The notes beneath the pieces are model-generated. The model worked only from the letters and a program-made list of their open reading frames with translations, searched no databases and was not told the DNA's origin. A stretch of 64,000 bases of DNA from JAHEJE01 sp965216335 (GTDB lineage: Bacteria > Pseudomonadota > Alphaproteobacteria > Rhizobiales > Aestuariivirgaceae), in the NCBI GenBank assembly GCA_965216335.1, contig OZ244154.1, forward strand, positions 868,001 through 932,000, given 5' to 3'. Shown in pieces: positions 1-8,875 of the stretch; the first letter of the stretch is position 1; each line of letters begins with the position of its first letter. The position numbers were made by a program, and so were the translations under genes.

Positions 1-12
1 GTTCGGGTTCAT
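1..12 (-). CDS. Start of an unidentified gene (5' end only)
   Basis: Only four codons (M-N-P-N) lie inside the window before the gene runs off the left edge. The start is supported by an AAGGAG ribosome binding site at 20-25, seven bases from the ATG. It begins 51 bases after the stop of the OsmC-like gene on the same strand, so the two probably form one operon. Nothing can be said about function. Confidence 0.6.
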
Positions 13-63
13 AAGGTTTCTCCTTGTTGAAAATGTAACGTCGTCGTCACGATTGGTGCAATA

Positions 64-639
64 TCAGCCACGTACCACGGCAATGGCGGGCGGCGACTTT
101 AGGGTCTGCAGCACGACGCACGAGGCTTCGGCGGCGGCCAGCACACGGTCGAGCTGTGCTTGCGTCACGCCGGGTGCCGCCTGCATGTGGACACGAATGT
201 CGATGGTCTGGAAACCGACTGGCACCTGCCGGTCGACCATTAGCGTGCCGCGCGTGTCCACGGTTGCATCGACCGTTACTTCAAGCTCGCGCAACTCGAT
301 GCCGGACAGGTTGGCAACGATGCGGATGGTGCTGTCGAGGCAGCTGGCAATCGCGGCGGACAGTATCTCACCGGGATTCGGCAGATCGCACTCGCCGCCG
401 ACCTTGCGGTGAACACCGGTGGCAATGTCGGCCGGCCGGCCATGTCCGAACAGCACATTACTGTGGATCGCGTCATCCGCGGCAATGCTCAGCGAAGTGG
501 TGCGGGCCCGGTCGACGACGATGGCGTCCCGCGGTGCTTCCATGTAGCGGCCACGCAACGGCGCCTGCCGGGCGCGCATGTCGACGGGTTTCTGTGCGGC
601 AGCGGGGTTTCTGAAGGGGATGATGTTCTCGGCAAGCAT
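64..639 (-). CDS. OsmC/Ohr family peroxiredoxin-like protein
   Basis: 191-aa OsmC-fold protein, a family that reduces organic hydroperoxides in the cytoplasm using two cysteines. Both expected cysteines are visible, one in the AIASCLDST segment of the central helix and one in EASCVVLQTL near the C-terminus. The start at 639 is chosen because GGAAAG lies just upstream; a longer reading to 750 has no such site and would run into the divergent promoter region. It carries an N-terminal extension of about 45 residues before the OsmC core. Divergent from the HxlR regulator at 781, which probably controls it. The physiological substrate (peroxide, quinone or electrophile) cannot be told. Confidence 0.85.
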   Translation of the reverse strand: MLAENIIPFRNPAAAQKPVDMRARQAPLRGRYMEAPRDAIVVDRARTTSLSIAADDAIHSNVLFGHGRPADIATGVHRKVGGECDLPNPGEILSAAIASCLDSTIRIVANLSGIELRELEVTVDATVDTRGTLMVDRQVPVGFQTIDIRVHMQAAPGVTQAQLDRVLAAAEASCVVLQTLKSPPAIAVVRG

Positions 640-739
640 GGGTCTTTCCTCTCGTTTGGCTGTTGTGACGGAGAAGAAGGTAACGCCCGCCACCCTGTCC
701 GGCTGCTGCACCGCGCGTAGCAAGGCGCTATCGAAACTG

Positions 740-765
740 GTAGTATCCAACTACACATTCTGTAG
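740..765. promoter_or_regulatory. Possible HxlR operator in the divergent promoter
   Basis: Three tetranucleotide half-sites GTAG (740-743), CTAC (751-754) and GTAG (762-765) are spaced 7 bases apart in alternating orientation, in the 141-base gap between the OsmC-like gene and the HxlR regulator. HxlR proteins bind short palindromes in such gaps. The site is inferred from symmetry and position only. Confidence 0.3.
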
Positions 766-780
766 CGAAGCGGCGACACG

Positions 781-1476
781 ATGAGCACAAACACCTCCGG
801 CAGCCTGTGCCCGGCAACCAAGTCGGCGGAAATCATTGGTGACAAATGGGTGCTGCTGATCCTGCGCGAGATGTTTCTCGGCTCCTCGCGCTTCAACGAT
901 TTCCAGCGGGCTTTCCCGCGCATGTCGCCGACGATCCTGTCCAAGCGCCTCAAGCAGCTCGAGGCCGATGGCCTGATCATCCGCAAGACCGGTCCCGGCA
1001 ACAGAACCAGAGAGTACCGCCTGACGCGCTGCGGGCGCGAGCTTGGCCCGGTCATCGAACATATGGCGACCTGGGGCCTGCGCTGGGCGCGCCGGCGCCT
1101 GTCGGAGGAAGACCTCGACACCGGCAGCTTCATGTGGGACTTCCACCGCACCCTCAACACCGACGAACTGCCCGATGGCGAAACGGTGTTCTGTGTGAAG
1201 CTCAGCGATGTCGAGGACTACAGCACCTGGTGGCTGATCGCCGAAGACGGCACCGTCGATCTGTGCACCGACGACCCGGGCAAGGACGTCGATCTCTATG
1301 TAACGGCGCCAATGGAGACCCTTGTCGAGGTTTGGATGGGTGATAGGCCGGTCGGTGACGCGGTTGCCGGCGAAGACATCCTCTTGACCGGTCAAACCCA
1401 CCTCACCCGTTCAATCCCCCGCTGGTTCCCCCGCTCGACAATGGCGGACGTCAGGCCGGAAAGGGTCAGGGAGTAG
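781..1476 (+). CDS. HxlR-family transcriptional regulator with C-terminal SCP2-like domain
   Basis: 231 aa. Residues 8-105 form a winged-helix HxlR domain: conserved Cys10, then IIGDKWVLLILREM, and a recognition region around residues 50-60 (MSPTILSKRLKQLE). HxlR proteins often sense electrophiles, quinones or formaldehyde through the N-terminal cysteine. The second half (about 120-220) resembles the SCP2-type sterol-binding fold found fused to some members, so a small hydrophobic ligand may be sensed instead. Divergent from the OsmC-like gene, its most likely target. Cytoplasmic. Confidence 0.85.
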   Translation: MSTNTSGSLCPATKSAEIIGDKWVLLILREMFLGSSRFNDFQRAFPRMSPTILSKRLKQLEADGLIIRKTGPGNRTREYRLTRCGRELGPVIEHMATWGLRWARRRLSEEDLDTGSFMWDFHRTLNTDELPDGETVFCVKLSDVEDYSTWWLIAEDGTVDLCTDDPGKDVDLYVTAPMETLVEVWMGDRPVGDAVAGEDILLTGQTHLTRSIPRWFPRSTMADVRPERVRE

Positions 1477-1570
1477 CTGGGCGTAGCCGCTCCGAACTTT
1501 TCTCCGCATTGACTTGCGCGGATCGCAGAACTCCGTCAGAACCTACCGGAAAAACCAGCAGGGGTTGGGC

Positions 1571-2611
1571 ATGACAAACTGGGTCGCAGACGCGGTGGCA
1601 AAGATTGAGGCGGACTATCAGCGCTCCGCCGATACGCATCTGTTCAAGCTGGAGGTGCCGCGGCTGGAGGGCATCGACATCTACCTGAAGGACGAAAGCA
1701 CCCACCCGACCGGAAGCCTCAAGCACCGGCTGGCCCGCTCGCTGTTCCTCTTTGCCCTGTGCAACGGCAAGATCGGCAGGGAAACGACGGTCATCGAGGC
1801 GTCGTCGGGCAGCACCGCGGTGTCGGAAGCCTATTTCGCCCGCATGCTCGGCCTGGACTTCGTGGCGGTGATGCCGCGCAGCACGGCCCAAAGCAAGATC
1901 GACAAGATCACGCTCTACGGCGGCACGTGCCACTTCGTCGACAGCGCACCGCAAATGCACGATGCCGCGACCGCCCTGGCGCAACAGATCGGCGGCTATT
2001 TCATGGACCAGTTCCTGTATGCCGAGCGCGCCACCGACTGGCGCGGCAACAACAACATCGCCGAGAGCATATTCGCCCAGATGCAGCGCGAACCGCACCC
2101 GGTGCCGCACACCCTGGTGATGAGCCCCGGCACCGGCGGCACCTCGGCCACCCTGGGGCGCTACATCCGCTACAAGGGCCACGACACCCGGCTTGTCGTC
2201 GTCGACCCGGAAAACTCGGTGTTCTACGACAGCTACATGCGCAACGACCCGACCCTTGCGGCAGACTGTTCCAGCCGCATCGAGGGCATTGGCCGGCCGG
2301 TGGTCGAAAAGTCGTTCCAGCCCGACGTCATCGACGCCATGATCAAGGTGCCGGACACGGCCAGCGTCGCCACCATCTGGTGGCTGGAAAAGCTCATCGG
2401 CCGCAGGGCCGGCCCGTCGACCGGCACCAACCTGTGGGGTGTGCTGGATGTTGCAGGGCAGATGATGAAAGACGGCCAGCGCGGCTCCATCGTCACCCTG
2501 ATGTGCGACGGCGGCGAGCGCTATCTGGAGACCTACTACGACCCAGACTGGGTGACCGACAACATCGGCGATGTTGGTGAGCATACGGAAACCCTCGAAC
2601 GCCTGCTGTAA
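1571..2611 (+). CDS. PLP-dependent cysteine synthase/desulfhydrase family protein
   Basis: 346-aa fold-type II PLP enzyme. Lys51 in TGSLKHR is the Schiff-base lysine, SSGST (79-82 region) is the substrate loop equivalent to SSGNT of cysteine synthases, and GTGGTSA binds the PLP phosphate. Start ATG at 1571 follows AGGGG; an upstream in-frame start at 1514 lacks a good site. It resembles the Cds1-type L-cysteine desulfhydrases more than CysK, which would make it release sulfide, pyruvate and ammonia from cysteine; cysteine synthase activity cannot be excluded. No sulfur-assimilation neighbours. Confidence 0.8.
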   Translation: MTNWVADAVAKIEADYQRSADTHLFKLEVPRLEGIDIYLKDESTHPTGSLKHRLARSLFLFALCNGKIGRETTVIEASSGSTAVSEAYFARMLGLDFVAVMPRSTAQSKIDKITLYGGTCHFVDSAPQMHDAATALAQQIGGYFMDQFLYAERATDWRGNNNIAESIFAQMQREPHPVPHTLVMSPGTGGTSATLGRYIRYKGHDTRLVVVDPENSVFYDSYMRNDPTLAADCSSRIEGIGRPVVEKSFQPDVIDAMIKVPDTASVATIWWLEKLIGRRAGPSTGTNLWGVLDVAGQMMKDGQRGSIVTLMCDGGERYLETYYDPDWVTDNIGDVGEHTETLERLL

Positions 2612-2655
2612 CCCCGGCAACCGCCGGCGCGGCACCATACCTGCGCTTCAATGCT

Positions 2656-2750
2656 GTCATCCCGGCCGAGCAGAGCGAGAGCCGGATCTCTGCGCCTCGC
2701 CGCACTGTCCAGAGATCCCGGACATGGCCTTGCAGCCATTCCGGGATGAC
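2656..2750. repeat. REP-like palindromic repeat, copy 1
   Basis: Imperfect inverted repeat beginning GTCATCCCGG and ending CCGGGATGAC, with a second internal complement GATCTC/GAGATC. It lies in the 348-base gap between two convergent genes. Such intergenic palindromes are widespread in Rhizobiales and may act as bidirectional terminators or REP elements. Confidence 0.65.
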
Positions 2751-2782
2751 CTAGCGGCACGACTACAACAAAAGGTATTGGT

Positions 2783-2875
2783 CCCGTCACCCCGGCGAAG
2801 GCCGGGGTCCAGAGCCACAGGTGCTGGAGTTCCTTGGAGAATTTCCTGGATTCCGGCCTTCGCCGGAATGACGGG
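2783..2875. repeat. REP-like palindromic repeat, copy 2 (CCCCGGCGAAGGCCGGGG type)
   Basis: Left arm begins CCCGTCACCCCGGCGAAGG and the right arm is its imperfect complement ending CCTTCGCCGGAATGACGGG. The same arms recur at 9901-9983. It fills the rest of the gap before the convergent YtoQ gene, and no gene is visible there. Confidence 0.7.
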
Positions 2876-2959
2876 AGCTCTTTTCAGTCCAGACTCATTT
2901 TTCTTCAATGAACCACAAAATGTAGACCAGGTTCGGACCAAAATCCGTGTTTTCCGGTC

Positions 2960-3418
2960 TCAATACCCGGCCAGTTCGCTGGTGATGACGTATTTCAGGA
3001 TATCGACGACCTGCTGCGGAGTTTCGGTGACGGCGAGGGCGGCGGCATCGACCTCTTTCAGGGCGTGCTGGTGGTCCGGCCCATGCATGATGATCACCGG
3101 CTTGCCGAGCGCCGAGGCATAGCCGGCATCGAACGCGGCATTCCATTGCTTGTATTTTTCGCCGAACCGCACGACGACGATGTCGGCCTTGCCGATCAGC
3201 GTGCGGGTACGGATGGCATTGACGTTGGCGCCCTTGTTGTCGTGCCAGAACTTGTTTGGCTCGGCCCCGAGAATGGCGACGCCGCAGTCGTCCGAGGCCT
3301 CATGGTTGGTGACCGGCGCGGAAAAGGCGACGGGGAGGCCTGCTGCCTGTGTCCCCCGCTCTATTTCCTCGCGCCAATCGGTGTGGATTTCACCGGACAG
3401 ATAGACGTTCCAGATCAT
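2960..3418 (-). CDS. YtoQ family protein (nucleoside deoxyribosyltransferase-like)
   Basis: 152 aa, cytoplasmic. The N-terminal MIWNVYLSGEIHTDWR and the later DIVVVRFGEKYKQWNAAFDAGYA and GKPVIIMH segments match the YtoQ family, a Rossmann-like relative of nucleoside 2-deoxyribosyltransferases. The start at 3418 has GAGG upstream; a longer reading to 3538 has no support. Function of YtoQ proteins is not established. Divergent from metA, so its promoter and the metA leader share the gap 3419-3583. Confidence 0.85.
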   Translation of the reverse strand: MIWNVYLSGEIHTDWREEIERGTQAAGLPVAFSAPVTNHEASDDCGVAILGAEPNKFWHDNKGANVNAIRTRTLIGKADIVVVRFGEKYKQWNAAFDAGYASALGKPVIIMHGPDHQHALKEVDAAALAVTETPQQVVDILKYVITSELAGY

Positions 3419-3516
3419 GACAACCTCGCTTGCAACAGTGATTGGGTCGTTGGATATAGCAGGCCTGGCTGCTGCCGCGATACCACTGGATGGAATAATC
3501 CGCAGTGCCTGCGCTT

Positions 3517-3553
3517 GCGCCCGGTGCGATAACCCCATACATCACCGGGACGC
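3517..3553 (+). promoter_or_regulatory. Stem-loop in the metA leader, possible regulatory RNA
   Basis: GCGCCCGGTG (3517-3526) pairs with CACCGGGACGC (3543-3553) around a 16-base loop, ending 30 bases before the metA start. Position and loop size recall the P1 hairpin of SAM-II riboswitches, which sit before met genes in alphaproteobacteria. However, the hallmark 3' GCUAAAA pseudoknot strand is not visible. It is listed as a structured leader, not as a confirmed riboswitch. Confidence 0.35.
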
Positions 3554-3583
3554 TACATTGTGCTGTTCAGTTGAGTTCCGAGG

Positions 3584-4501
3584 ATGCCGATCAAGATACC
3601 CGACAACCTGCCTGCCCGGCCCACGCTGCAGCGCGAGGGCGTGAGCATCATGGAGGAGCACGATGCAGTACGCCAGGACATCCGGCCCTTGCGCATCGCC
3701 CTGCTCAACCTGATGCCCAACAAGGTGCGCACCGAAACCCAGTTCGCCCGGTTGCTTGGCTCCTCGCCTCTGCAGGTTGAGCTGACACTGGTCGCCATCA
3801 CCAGCCACACCCCGAAGAATACCTCGCAGGAGCACATGCTGGCGTTTTACGAAGACTGGGAAACGGTCAAGGAACAGAAGTTCGACGGCTTCATCGTCAC
3901 CGGCGCACCGATCGAAACCCTGCCGTTCGAAGAGGTGCGCTATTGGGACGAACTGACCCGCATTTTCGATTGGACCCAGACCCATGTGCACGCCGGTTTC
4001 TGCATCTGCTGGGGCGCCCAGGCAGCGCTACATCATTTCCACGGCGTGCCCAAGCATGAACTGCCGCAAAAGCGCTTCGGCGTGTTCCGGCACAAGAACC
4101 TGACCCCGGCCTCACCGTTTCTGATGGGTTTTTCCGACGACTTTTCGGTGCCGGTATCACGCTGGACCGAGGTGCGCCGCAAAGACATCCCCGAGGGGCG
4201 CGGCTTGGAGATCATGATGGAGAGCGACGAGGCCGGTCTGTGCCTGATCGGCGATCCGGCCCACAACATGCTCTACATGTTCAACCACATCGAGTACGAC
4301 AGCTCGTCGCTGGGCGAGGAATATGCCCGGGATGTGAATGCCGGCATACCGATTGCCTTGCCCTGCAACTACTTTCCGGGCGATGATCCGGAAGCCGAGC
4401 CGGAGAACCGCTGGCGCAGCCATGCCCATCTGCTGTTCGGCAACTGGATCAACCAGGTCTACCAGACGACACCGTTCGACCTCGACAAGATAGGAACCTG
4501 A
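3584..4501 (+). CDS. metAA: Homoserine O-acetyltransferase (MetA/HTS family, acetyl-CoA type)
   Basis: 305 aa. Catalyses acylation of L-homoserine, the first committed step of methionine synthesis, in the cytoplasm. The catalytic residues fall at canonical MetA positions: Cys142 in GFCICWGAQ, His235 and Glu237 in NHIEYD. Residue 111 is glutamate (TGAPIET), the residue that specifies acetyl-CoA rather than succinyl-CoA in this family, so the name MetA (succinyl) would mislead. Start ATG at 3584 follows GAGG-like sequence. A structured leader precedes it; the phosphohistidine phosphatase gene follows after one base. Confidence 0.93.
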   Translation: MPIKIPDNLPARPTLQREGVSIMEEHDAVRQDIRPLRIALLNLMPNKVRTETQFARLLGSSPLQVELTLVAITSHTPKNTSQEHMLAFYEDWETVKEQKFDGFIVTGAPIETLPFEEVRYWDELTRIFDWTQTHVHAGFCICWGAQAALHHFHGVPKHELPQKRFGVFRHKNLTPASPFLMGFSDDFSVPVSRWTEVRRKDIPEGRGLEIMMESDEAGLCLIGDPAHNMLYMFNHIEYDSSSLGEEYARDVNAGIPIALPCNYFPGDDPEAEPENRWRSHAHLLFGNWINQVYQTTPFDLDKIGT

Positions 4502-4502
4502 G

Positions 4503-5021
4503 ATGCGCCGATTGCTGCTGTTGCGCCACGCCAAGTCGGACTGGTCGATGAACCTGCCCGACGACCAGCGTCAGCTCTCGCCGCGCGGCCGCGCCGCCGC
4601 CCCGGTGATGGGCCAGTACATGGCCGACAACGACCTGGTGCCCGACAGGGTGCTGTGTTCGCCGGCGGTGCGGGCGGCCGAAACCTGGATCATGGCCTCA
4701 AAGGCCCTGCCCTCGAGCCTGACGGCGGAGTATGTCGAAGACCTCTACGACTTCTCCACCGGCGCCAGCTTCATCGACGTCATCCAGGAACACGGCGGCA
4801 AGGCCGACACACTGCTGCTGGTCGGTCACAACCCCTCCATGGAAGGCCTCGCCCACCTGCTGTGCGCCAGCGGCGACGAATGGGGCATGATCCGCATGGA
4901 CCGCAAGTTCCCGACAGCCGCCCTGGCCGTCATCGACCTGCCAATCGACGACTGGGCGGACCTGGCGCCGCAAACGGGGCATCTGGAGCGGTTTATTCGG
5001 CCGAAGGATGTTGTGGGGTAG
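4503..5021 (+). CDS. SixA-like histidine phosphatase family protein
   Basis: 172 aa. The histidine phosphatase signature LLRHAKSDW puts Arg8-His9 at the N-terminus, and the second catalytic histidine is in LLLVGHNPSMEG. The short size and RHAKS form match SixA-like phosphatases, which dephosphorylate phosphohistidine on proteins (Hpt domains or the nitrogen PTS in E. coli). Begins one base after the metA stop, so the two are probably co-transcribed, although no functional link is obvious. An Hpt protein is encoded at 37664-38050, but a link is only speculation. Confidence 0.85.
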   Translation: MRRLLLLRHAKSDWSMNLPDDQRQLSPRGRAAAPVMGQYMADNDLVPDRVLCSPAVRAAETWIMASKALPSSLTAEYVEDLYDFSTGASFIDVIQEHGGKADTLLLVGHNPSMEGLAHLLCASGDEWGMIRMDRKFPTAALAVIDLPIDDWADLAPQTGHLERFIRPKDVVG

Positions 5022-5098
5022 CGCCTGAGCCTCCACAAACCGCCTGACACGCCCTATATATGCCCTGATCGAATTCACTGCACCGGGGCGCCTCCTTT

Positions 5099-6553
5099 AT
5101 GAAACTGTCCGGCTTTTTCGACGAGACGCGCGTCGTGTTCGGCTCGATGGCCGATGCGGCGGCCGGGGTCGTCAGTCCGAAGGTACGGCTTGGGGTGACC
5201 GGGCTGTCGCGGGCCGGCAAGACGGTGTTTATCACTTCGCTGGTGCACAACCTGATCCATGCTGCCCGCCTGCCGCTGTTCAACGCCCATGCCGAGGGCC
5301 GCATTACCCGGGCCTATCTGCAGCCACAGCCCAACATCGACCTGCCGCGCTTTGCCTATGAGGATCATATCGAGGCGTTGGGCGGGCCGGACCGTCATTG
5401 GCCGGAAAGCACCCGGCGGATGAGCGAACTTCGCCTGACGCTGGAATACGAGGCCAGGGGCCTCACGGCGCGCGCCACGCATGGCGGCAAACTGCACATC
5501 GATATCGTCGATTATCCCGGAGAATGGCTGCTCGACCTGCCGCTGCTCGACATGACATATGCCGAATGGTCGGCGAGGATAATGGAGCGCGCGCGCACCC
5601 CGGCCCATGCCGCAGCAGCCAAGGACTGGTTGGCCCATGTGGGCAACCTCGACCCTGCCGCTGCGGCCGATGAGGCGGTGGTGCGCGCCGCCGCGAAGGC
5701 CTTCACCGGGTTCCTGGAGCGATCCCGCAAGGCGGGAATCGGCCCGGCCACCCTGCCCCCGGGCCGGTTTCTGATGCCCGGCGACCTGGAGGGCACACCG
5801 CTTCTGACCTTCGCGCCGCTGGACGTAAAGCCGGATGCGGGCGCGGCCAAGGCCAGCCTGATGGCGATGATGGAAGAGCGCTACGAGGCCTATGTCGGCC
5901 GGGTGGTGCGGCCCTTCTTCTACGACCATTTCGCCCGCCTCGACCGGCAGATCGTGCTGGTCGACTTGCTGACCGCGCTGAACGCCGGGCCGGAGGCCAT
6001 CGCCGACCTGAAACAGGCGCTGGCCGAGGTGCTCGGCTGCTTCCGGGCCGGCACCACCGGCTGGCTGTCCGACCTGTTCACCACCCGCATCGACCGCATC
6101 CTGTTTGCCGCCACCAAGGCCGACCTTCTGCACCATGAAAGCCACGACCGGCTGGAGGCCATTCTGGCCGAACTGGTCAACGAGGCGGCGGGACGCGCCG
6201 AAATGTCCGGCGCCCGCATCGATGCCGCCGCGCTGGCCGCCATCCGCGCCACGCGCGAGGCTCATGTCACCCAGGACGGCGAGACCCTGCCGTGCATCGC
6301 CGGCGTGCCGATGGCCGGTGAAGCCATCGACGGCGGGAGTTTTGACGGCGAAACCGAGGTGGCGGTGTTCCCGGGCGACCTGCCGGCGCAACCTGGCGCA
6401 GCCTTTGACGGTTCGCTCACCGGTGCCCTCAACTTCGTACGCTTCCGCCCGCCGCTGCTGAAGGCCGGCGCGGTGCCCCAGATCAGGGGCTCGTTCCCGC
6501 ACATCCGGCTCGACCGGGCGATGGAGTTCCTCATCGGGGATCAGTTTTCATGA
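5099..6553 (+). CDS. ycjX: YcjX-like P-loop protein
   Basis: 484 aa. Walker A GLSRAGKT at residues 35-42, followed by the family segment IDIVDYPGEWLLDLPLL around 135-155. YcjX is a dynamin-like GTPase family member of uncertain role, linked to envelope stress in enterobacteria. Cytoplasmic or membrane-associated through its partner. Its stop overlaps the start of the next gene by four bases (ATGA), indicating translational coupling with the YcjF-like gene, as in other proteobacteria. Confidence 0.9.
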   Translation: MKLSGFFDETRVVFGSMADAAAGVVSPKVRLGVTGLSRAGKTVFITSLVHNLIHAARLPLFNAHAEGRITRAYLQPQPNIDLPRFAYEDHIEALGGPDRHWPESTRRMSELRLTLEYEARGLTARATHGGKLHIDIVDYPGEWLLDLPLLDMTYAEWSARIMERARTPAHAAAAKDWLAHVGNLDPAAAADEAVVRAAAKAFTGFLERSRKAGIGPATLPPGRFLMPGDLEGTPLLTFAPLDVKPDAGAAKASLMAMMEERYEAYVGRVVRPFFYDHFARLDRQIVLVDLLTALNAGPEAIADLKQALAEVLGCFRAGTTGWLSDLFTTRIDRILFAATKADLLHHESHDRLEAILAELVNEAAGRAEMSGARIDAAALAAIRATREAHVTQDGETLPCIAGVPMAGEAIDGGSFDGETEVAVFPGDLPAQPGAAFDGSLTGALNFVRFRPPLLKAGAVPQIRGSFPHIRLDRAMEFLIGDQFS

Positions 6554-7644
6554 CCGAAAAGCCCAGAAAACCAGCCGCCTTCCGCATGGGCGAGCCCAAC
6601 GAGGTCGCACCGAAAGCAAGCCCAAAGGGTGATGCAAGACATGAGGAACCCAAACCAAAGGCTCGTAAATCAACAGCAAAACGCCGTCCGCGTGCCCTGC
6701 CTGCGCCGGAGGTGGTGATCGAGGAGGATGTACCCGAGACCGCCCTCGTGCCGACCCGCCAGCCCGAGGCCGATGTGGCGCGCGCTTTCCGCTGGGCACC
6801 GCTCCTGCTTGCCAGCCTGTTTTCGCTCGCCTCGCTGTGGGCCGGACTGGCGGTCACGCAGCTTGTCGAGGAGCTGTTTGCCCGCAACGACATGCTGGGC
6901 TGGCTCGCCGTCGGCCTGGTCGGTCTGGCCGGTCTGGCGCTGGCGGCGATCATTCTGCGCGAGGTGTTCGGCCTGATGCGCTTGCGCAAGCTGGAAAGCC
7001 TGCAGGAGGCCGCCGCCGAAGCGATCTCTCAGGACGACAAGGCGGCTGCCGCCAAGACGCTCGACGGCATCCGCGCCATCTACCGCGGCAGGCCCGATGT
7101 GTCCTGGGGCATGGCCCGGCTCAACGAGCATGACAGGCAGATCATCGATCCGGCCGATCGGGTGCGCCTGGCCGAGCGCGACGTGATCGCCCCGCTCGAC
7201 GGCGAGGCGACCCGGATCATCGCCCGCACCGCCCGCCGCGTCGGCCTGATCACCGCAGTGACGCCCGTCGCCGCCCTCGACATCCTACTGGTTGCCGCCC
7301 AGAACCTGAAGATGCTGCGCACCCTGGCCACCCTCTACGGCGGCCGCCCCGGCACCTTCGGCACCCTGAAACTGGCCCGCATGGTGGTCGCTCATCTGGC
7401 GGTGGCCGGCGGCCTGGCCCTCACCGACAACCTCATCCAGCACGTCATCGGCAAGGGATTGATTGGACGGCTGTCGTCGAGATTTGGCGAGGGCGCGGTG
7501 AACGGCATCCTGACCGCCCGGATCGGCCTGGCTGCGTTGGACTTATGCCGGCCGGTGCCATTCGTGACGGCGGAGAAACCGGCATTGGGTGAGTTTTTGA
7601 AGGAGGTGACGAGTTTTGGAGAGGACAAGTCTGCCAAACCCTGA
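6550..7644 (+). CDS. ycjF: YcjF-like membrane protein (TIGR01620/DUF697)
   Basis: 364 aa. A basic, low-complexity N-terminus (about 1-75) is followed by two membrane helices (roughly 82-105 and 115-138). A DUF697-like region follows, with LDILLVAAQNLKMLRTLATLYGGRPG around residue 240. It is the usual partner of YcjX, presumably anchoring it to the inner membrane. Start overlaps the ycjX stop. Function unknown. Confidence 0.88.
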   Translation: MTEKPRKPAAFRMGEPNEVAPKASPKGDARHEEPKPKARKSTAKRRPRALPAPEVVIEEDVPETALVPTRQPEADVARAFRWAPLLLASLFSLASLWAGLAVTQLVEELFARNDMLGWLAVGLVGLAGLALAAIILREVFGLMRLRKLESLQEAAAEAISQDDKAAAAKTLDGIRAIYRGRPDVSWGMARLNEHDRQIIDPADRVRLAERDVIAPLDGEATRIIARTARRVGLITAVTPVAALDILLVAAQNLKMLRTLATLYGGRPGTFGTLKLARMVVAHLAVAGGLALTDNLIQHVIGKGLIGRLSSRFGEGAVNGILTARIGLAALDLCRPVPFVTAEKPALGEFLKEVTSFGEDKSAKP

Positions 7645-7818
7645 CCCGGGAGAATTGCCGACACCATCCGATTGTAGCGGGTCTATTCTGAGCTTGTGGT
7701 AAAGCGAAATGTGGGCGGTATCTAGGGCGGGTTTCATTGCGCATGAAGAGTGCAAACTGGTCCGGTTCGCCTAAGCCGTCCACATGACTTCATCAAAAGG
7801 GATTATAAAGGGATTATA

Positions 7819-8787
7819 ATGTCCAAGGAATTCTCCAGGCACGTGCAGGCATGCGAAGTTTGCAACAGCGGGAACTTCGAGCAGGTTGCGCCTGAAAGCC
7901 CCGACAACTACAGGGTTCTGGTCTGCCGGACCTGCGGCCTGTTGTTTGCCAGCCCGACGATGAGCCAGACAGCTCTGCAGGACTTTTACGACGACGAGTT
8001 TGCCGGCGATGCCGGCGGCGGGGGCGCTGGTGCCGCGGGCAAGGCGCACAAGAGTTTCGCTGTCTTGGCCCGCAAGGCGCGTGAACGCTATCTGCCTGCG
8101 ATACGGCGGCACATTCCGGATCTGAATGGCGTGAAAGCTCTTGACCTTCGCTCGCGCAACGGAGCGCTTGCAGGTGTTCTTGCCGCAGAAGGCGCGATTG
8201 TTCTGGCAAGCGATCCGATGCAGCCGAATGTGGATGCATGCCGCGAAGCCGGACTTGAGGCCATGCAACTGTCAATTGCCGATCACTATACGATGACTGA
8301 CTTCGGCGATGAACGCTTCGATCTCGTGACCGGCCTGACCATCCACGTATTGGCGCATCTGCCGGAGCCTGCGCGGTTCTTGCATCAGGCGCGGCGCGTT
8401 CTCAAGCCGGGCGGATACCTGTTCCTTGACGAGAAGAATGTTCTCGCGCCCAAGAAGAATACTTCCCCGGACATCTATGCGTCGGGCATCGGTCATTTTT
8501 TCCATTTCACGCCGTCCTCGCTCGGCAATCTCTTGAAGTCGTGTGGGTTTGAGGTGGTCGTGCTAGACGAAGCGACGGCCCGCAACAGCGCTTTTGCCCA
8601 CATGATGGTCGTGGCGAGACGACCAGAGGCCCCGCTTGGTTTGCAGTGGCAGCCCGAAGCGGTGGATCTGTCAGACCTCAAAGCCGCGATCGACGCCGCG
8701 TCCAAGACAGCGGCCAAGGCGGCCCTGAAGAACCGCCTGCAGCGAAAGGCCAAGACTTTTGTGCGCAAAGCCATTCTCAGGCCTTAG
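7819..8787 (+). CDS. Zinc-ribbon class I SAM-dependent methyltransferase-like protein
   Basis: 322 aa. Residues 12-39 hold a CxxC...CxxC zinc ribbon (Cys12, Cys15, Cys36, Cys39), then a Methyltransf_11-like domain. Motif I is degenerate: ALDLRSRNGAL replaces the usual DxGxGxG. The C-proximal motif RRVLKPGGYLFLDEKN is good. The last 60 residues are Ala/Lys-rich. Start ATG at 7819 sits behind two tandem GGGATTATAA units. Zinc-ribbon methyltransferases of this layout often sit in sugar or surface-polysaccharide pathways, but the neighbours here do not support any pathway. Confidence 0.75.
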   Translation: MSKEFSRHVQACEVCNSGNFEQVAPESPDNYRVLVCRTCGLLFASPTMSQTALQDFYDDEFAGDAGGGGAGAAGKAHKSFAVLARKARERYLPAIRRHIPDLNGVKALDLRSRNGALAGVLAAEGAIVLASDPMQPNVDACREAGLEAMQLSIADHYTMTDFGDERFDLVTGLTIHVLAHLPEPARFLHQARRVLKPGGYLFLDEKNVLAPKKNTSPDIYASGIGHFFHFTPSSLGNLLKSCGFEVVVLDEATARNSAFAHMMVVARRPEAPLGLQWQPEAVDLSDLKAAIDAASKTAAKAALKNRLQRKAKTFVRKAILRP

Positions 8788-8875
8788 GTGCCGCACCCTG
8801 GTTGCTTCAGCCACAGCGACCATACAGCGTACGTGTGGTCTTTTCCTGGTACACTTCTCACCCTACATTGCCTAG

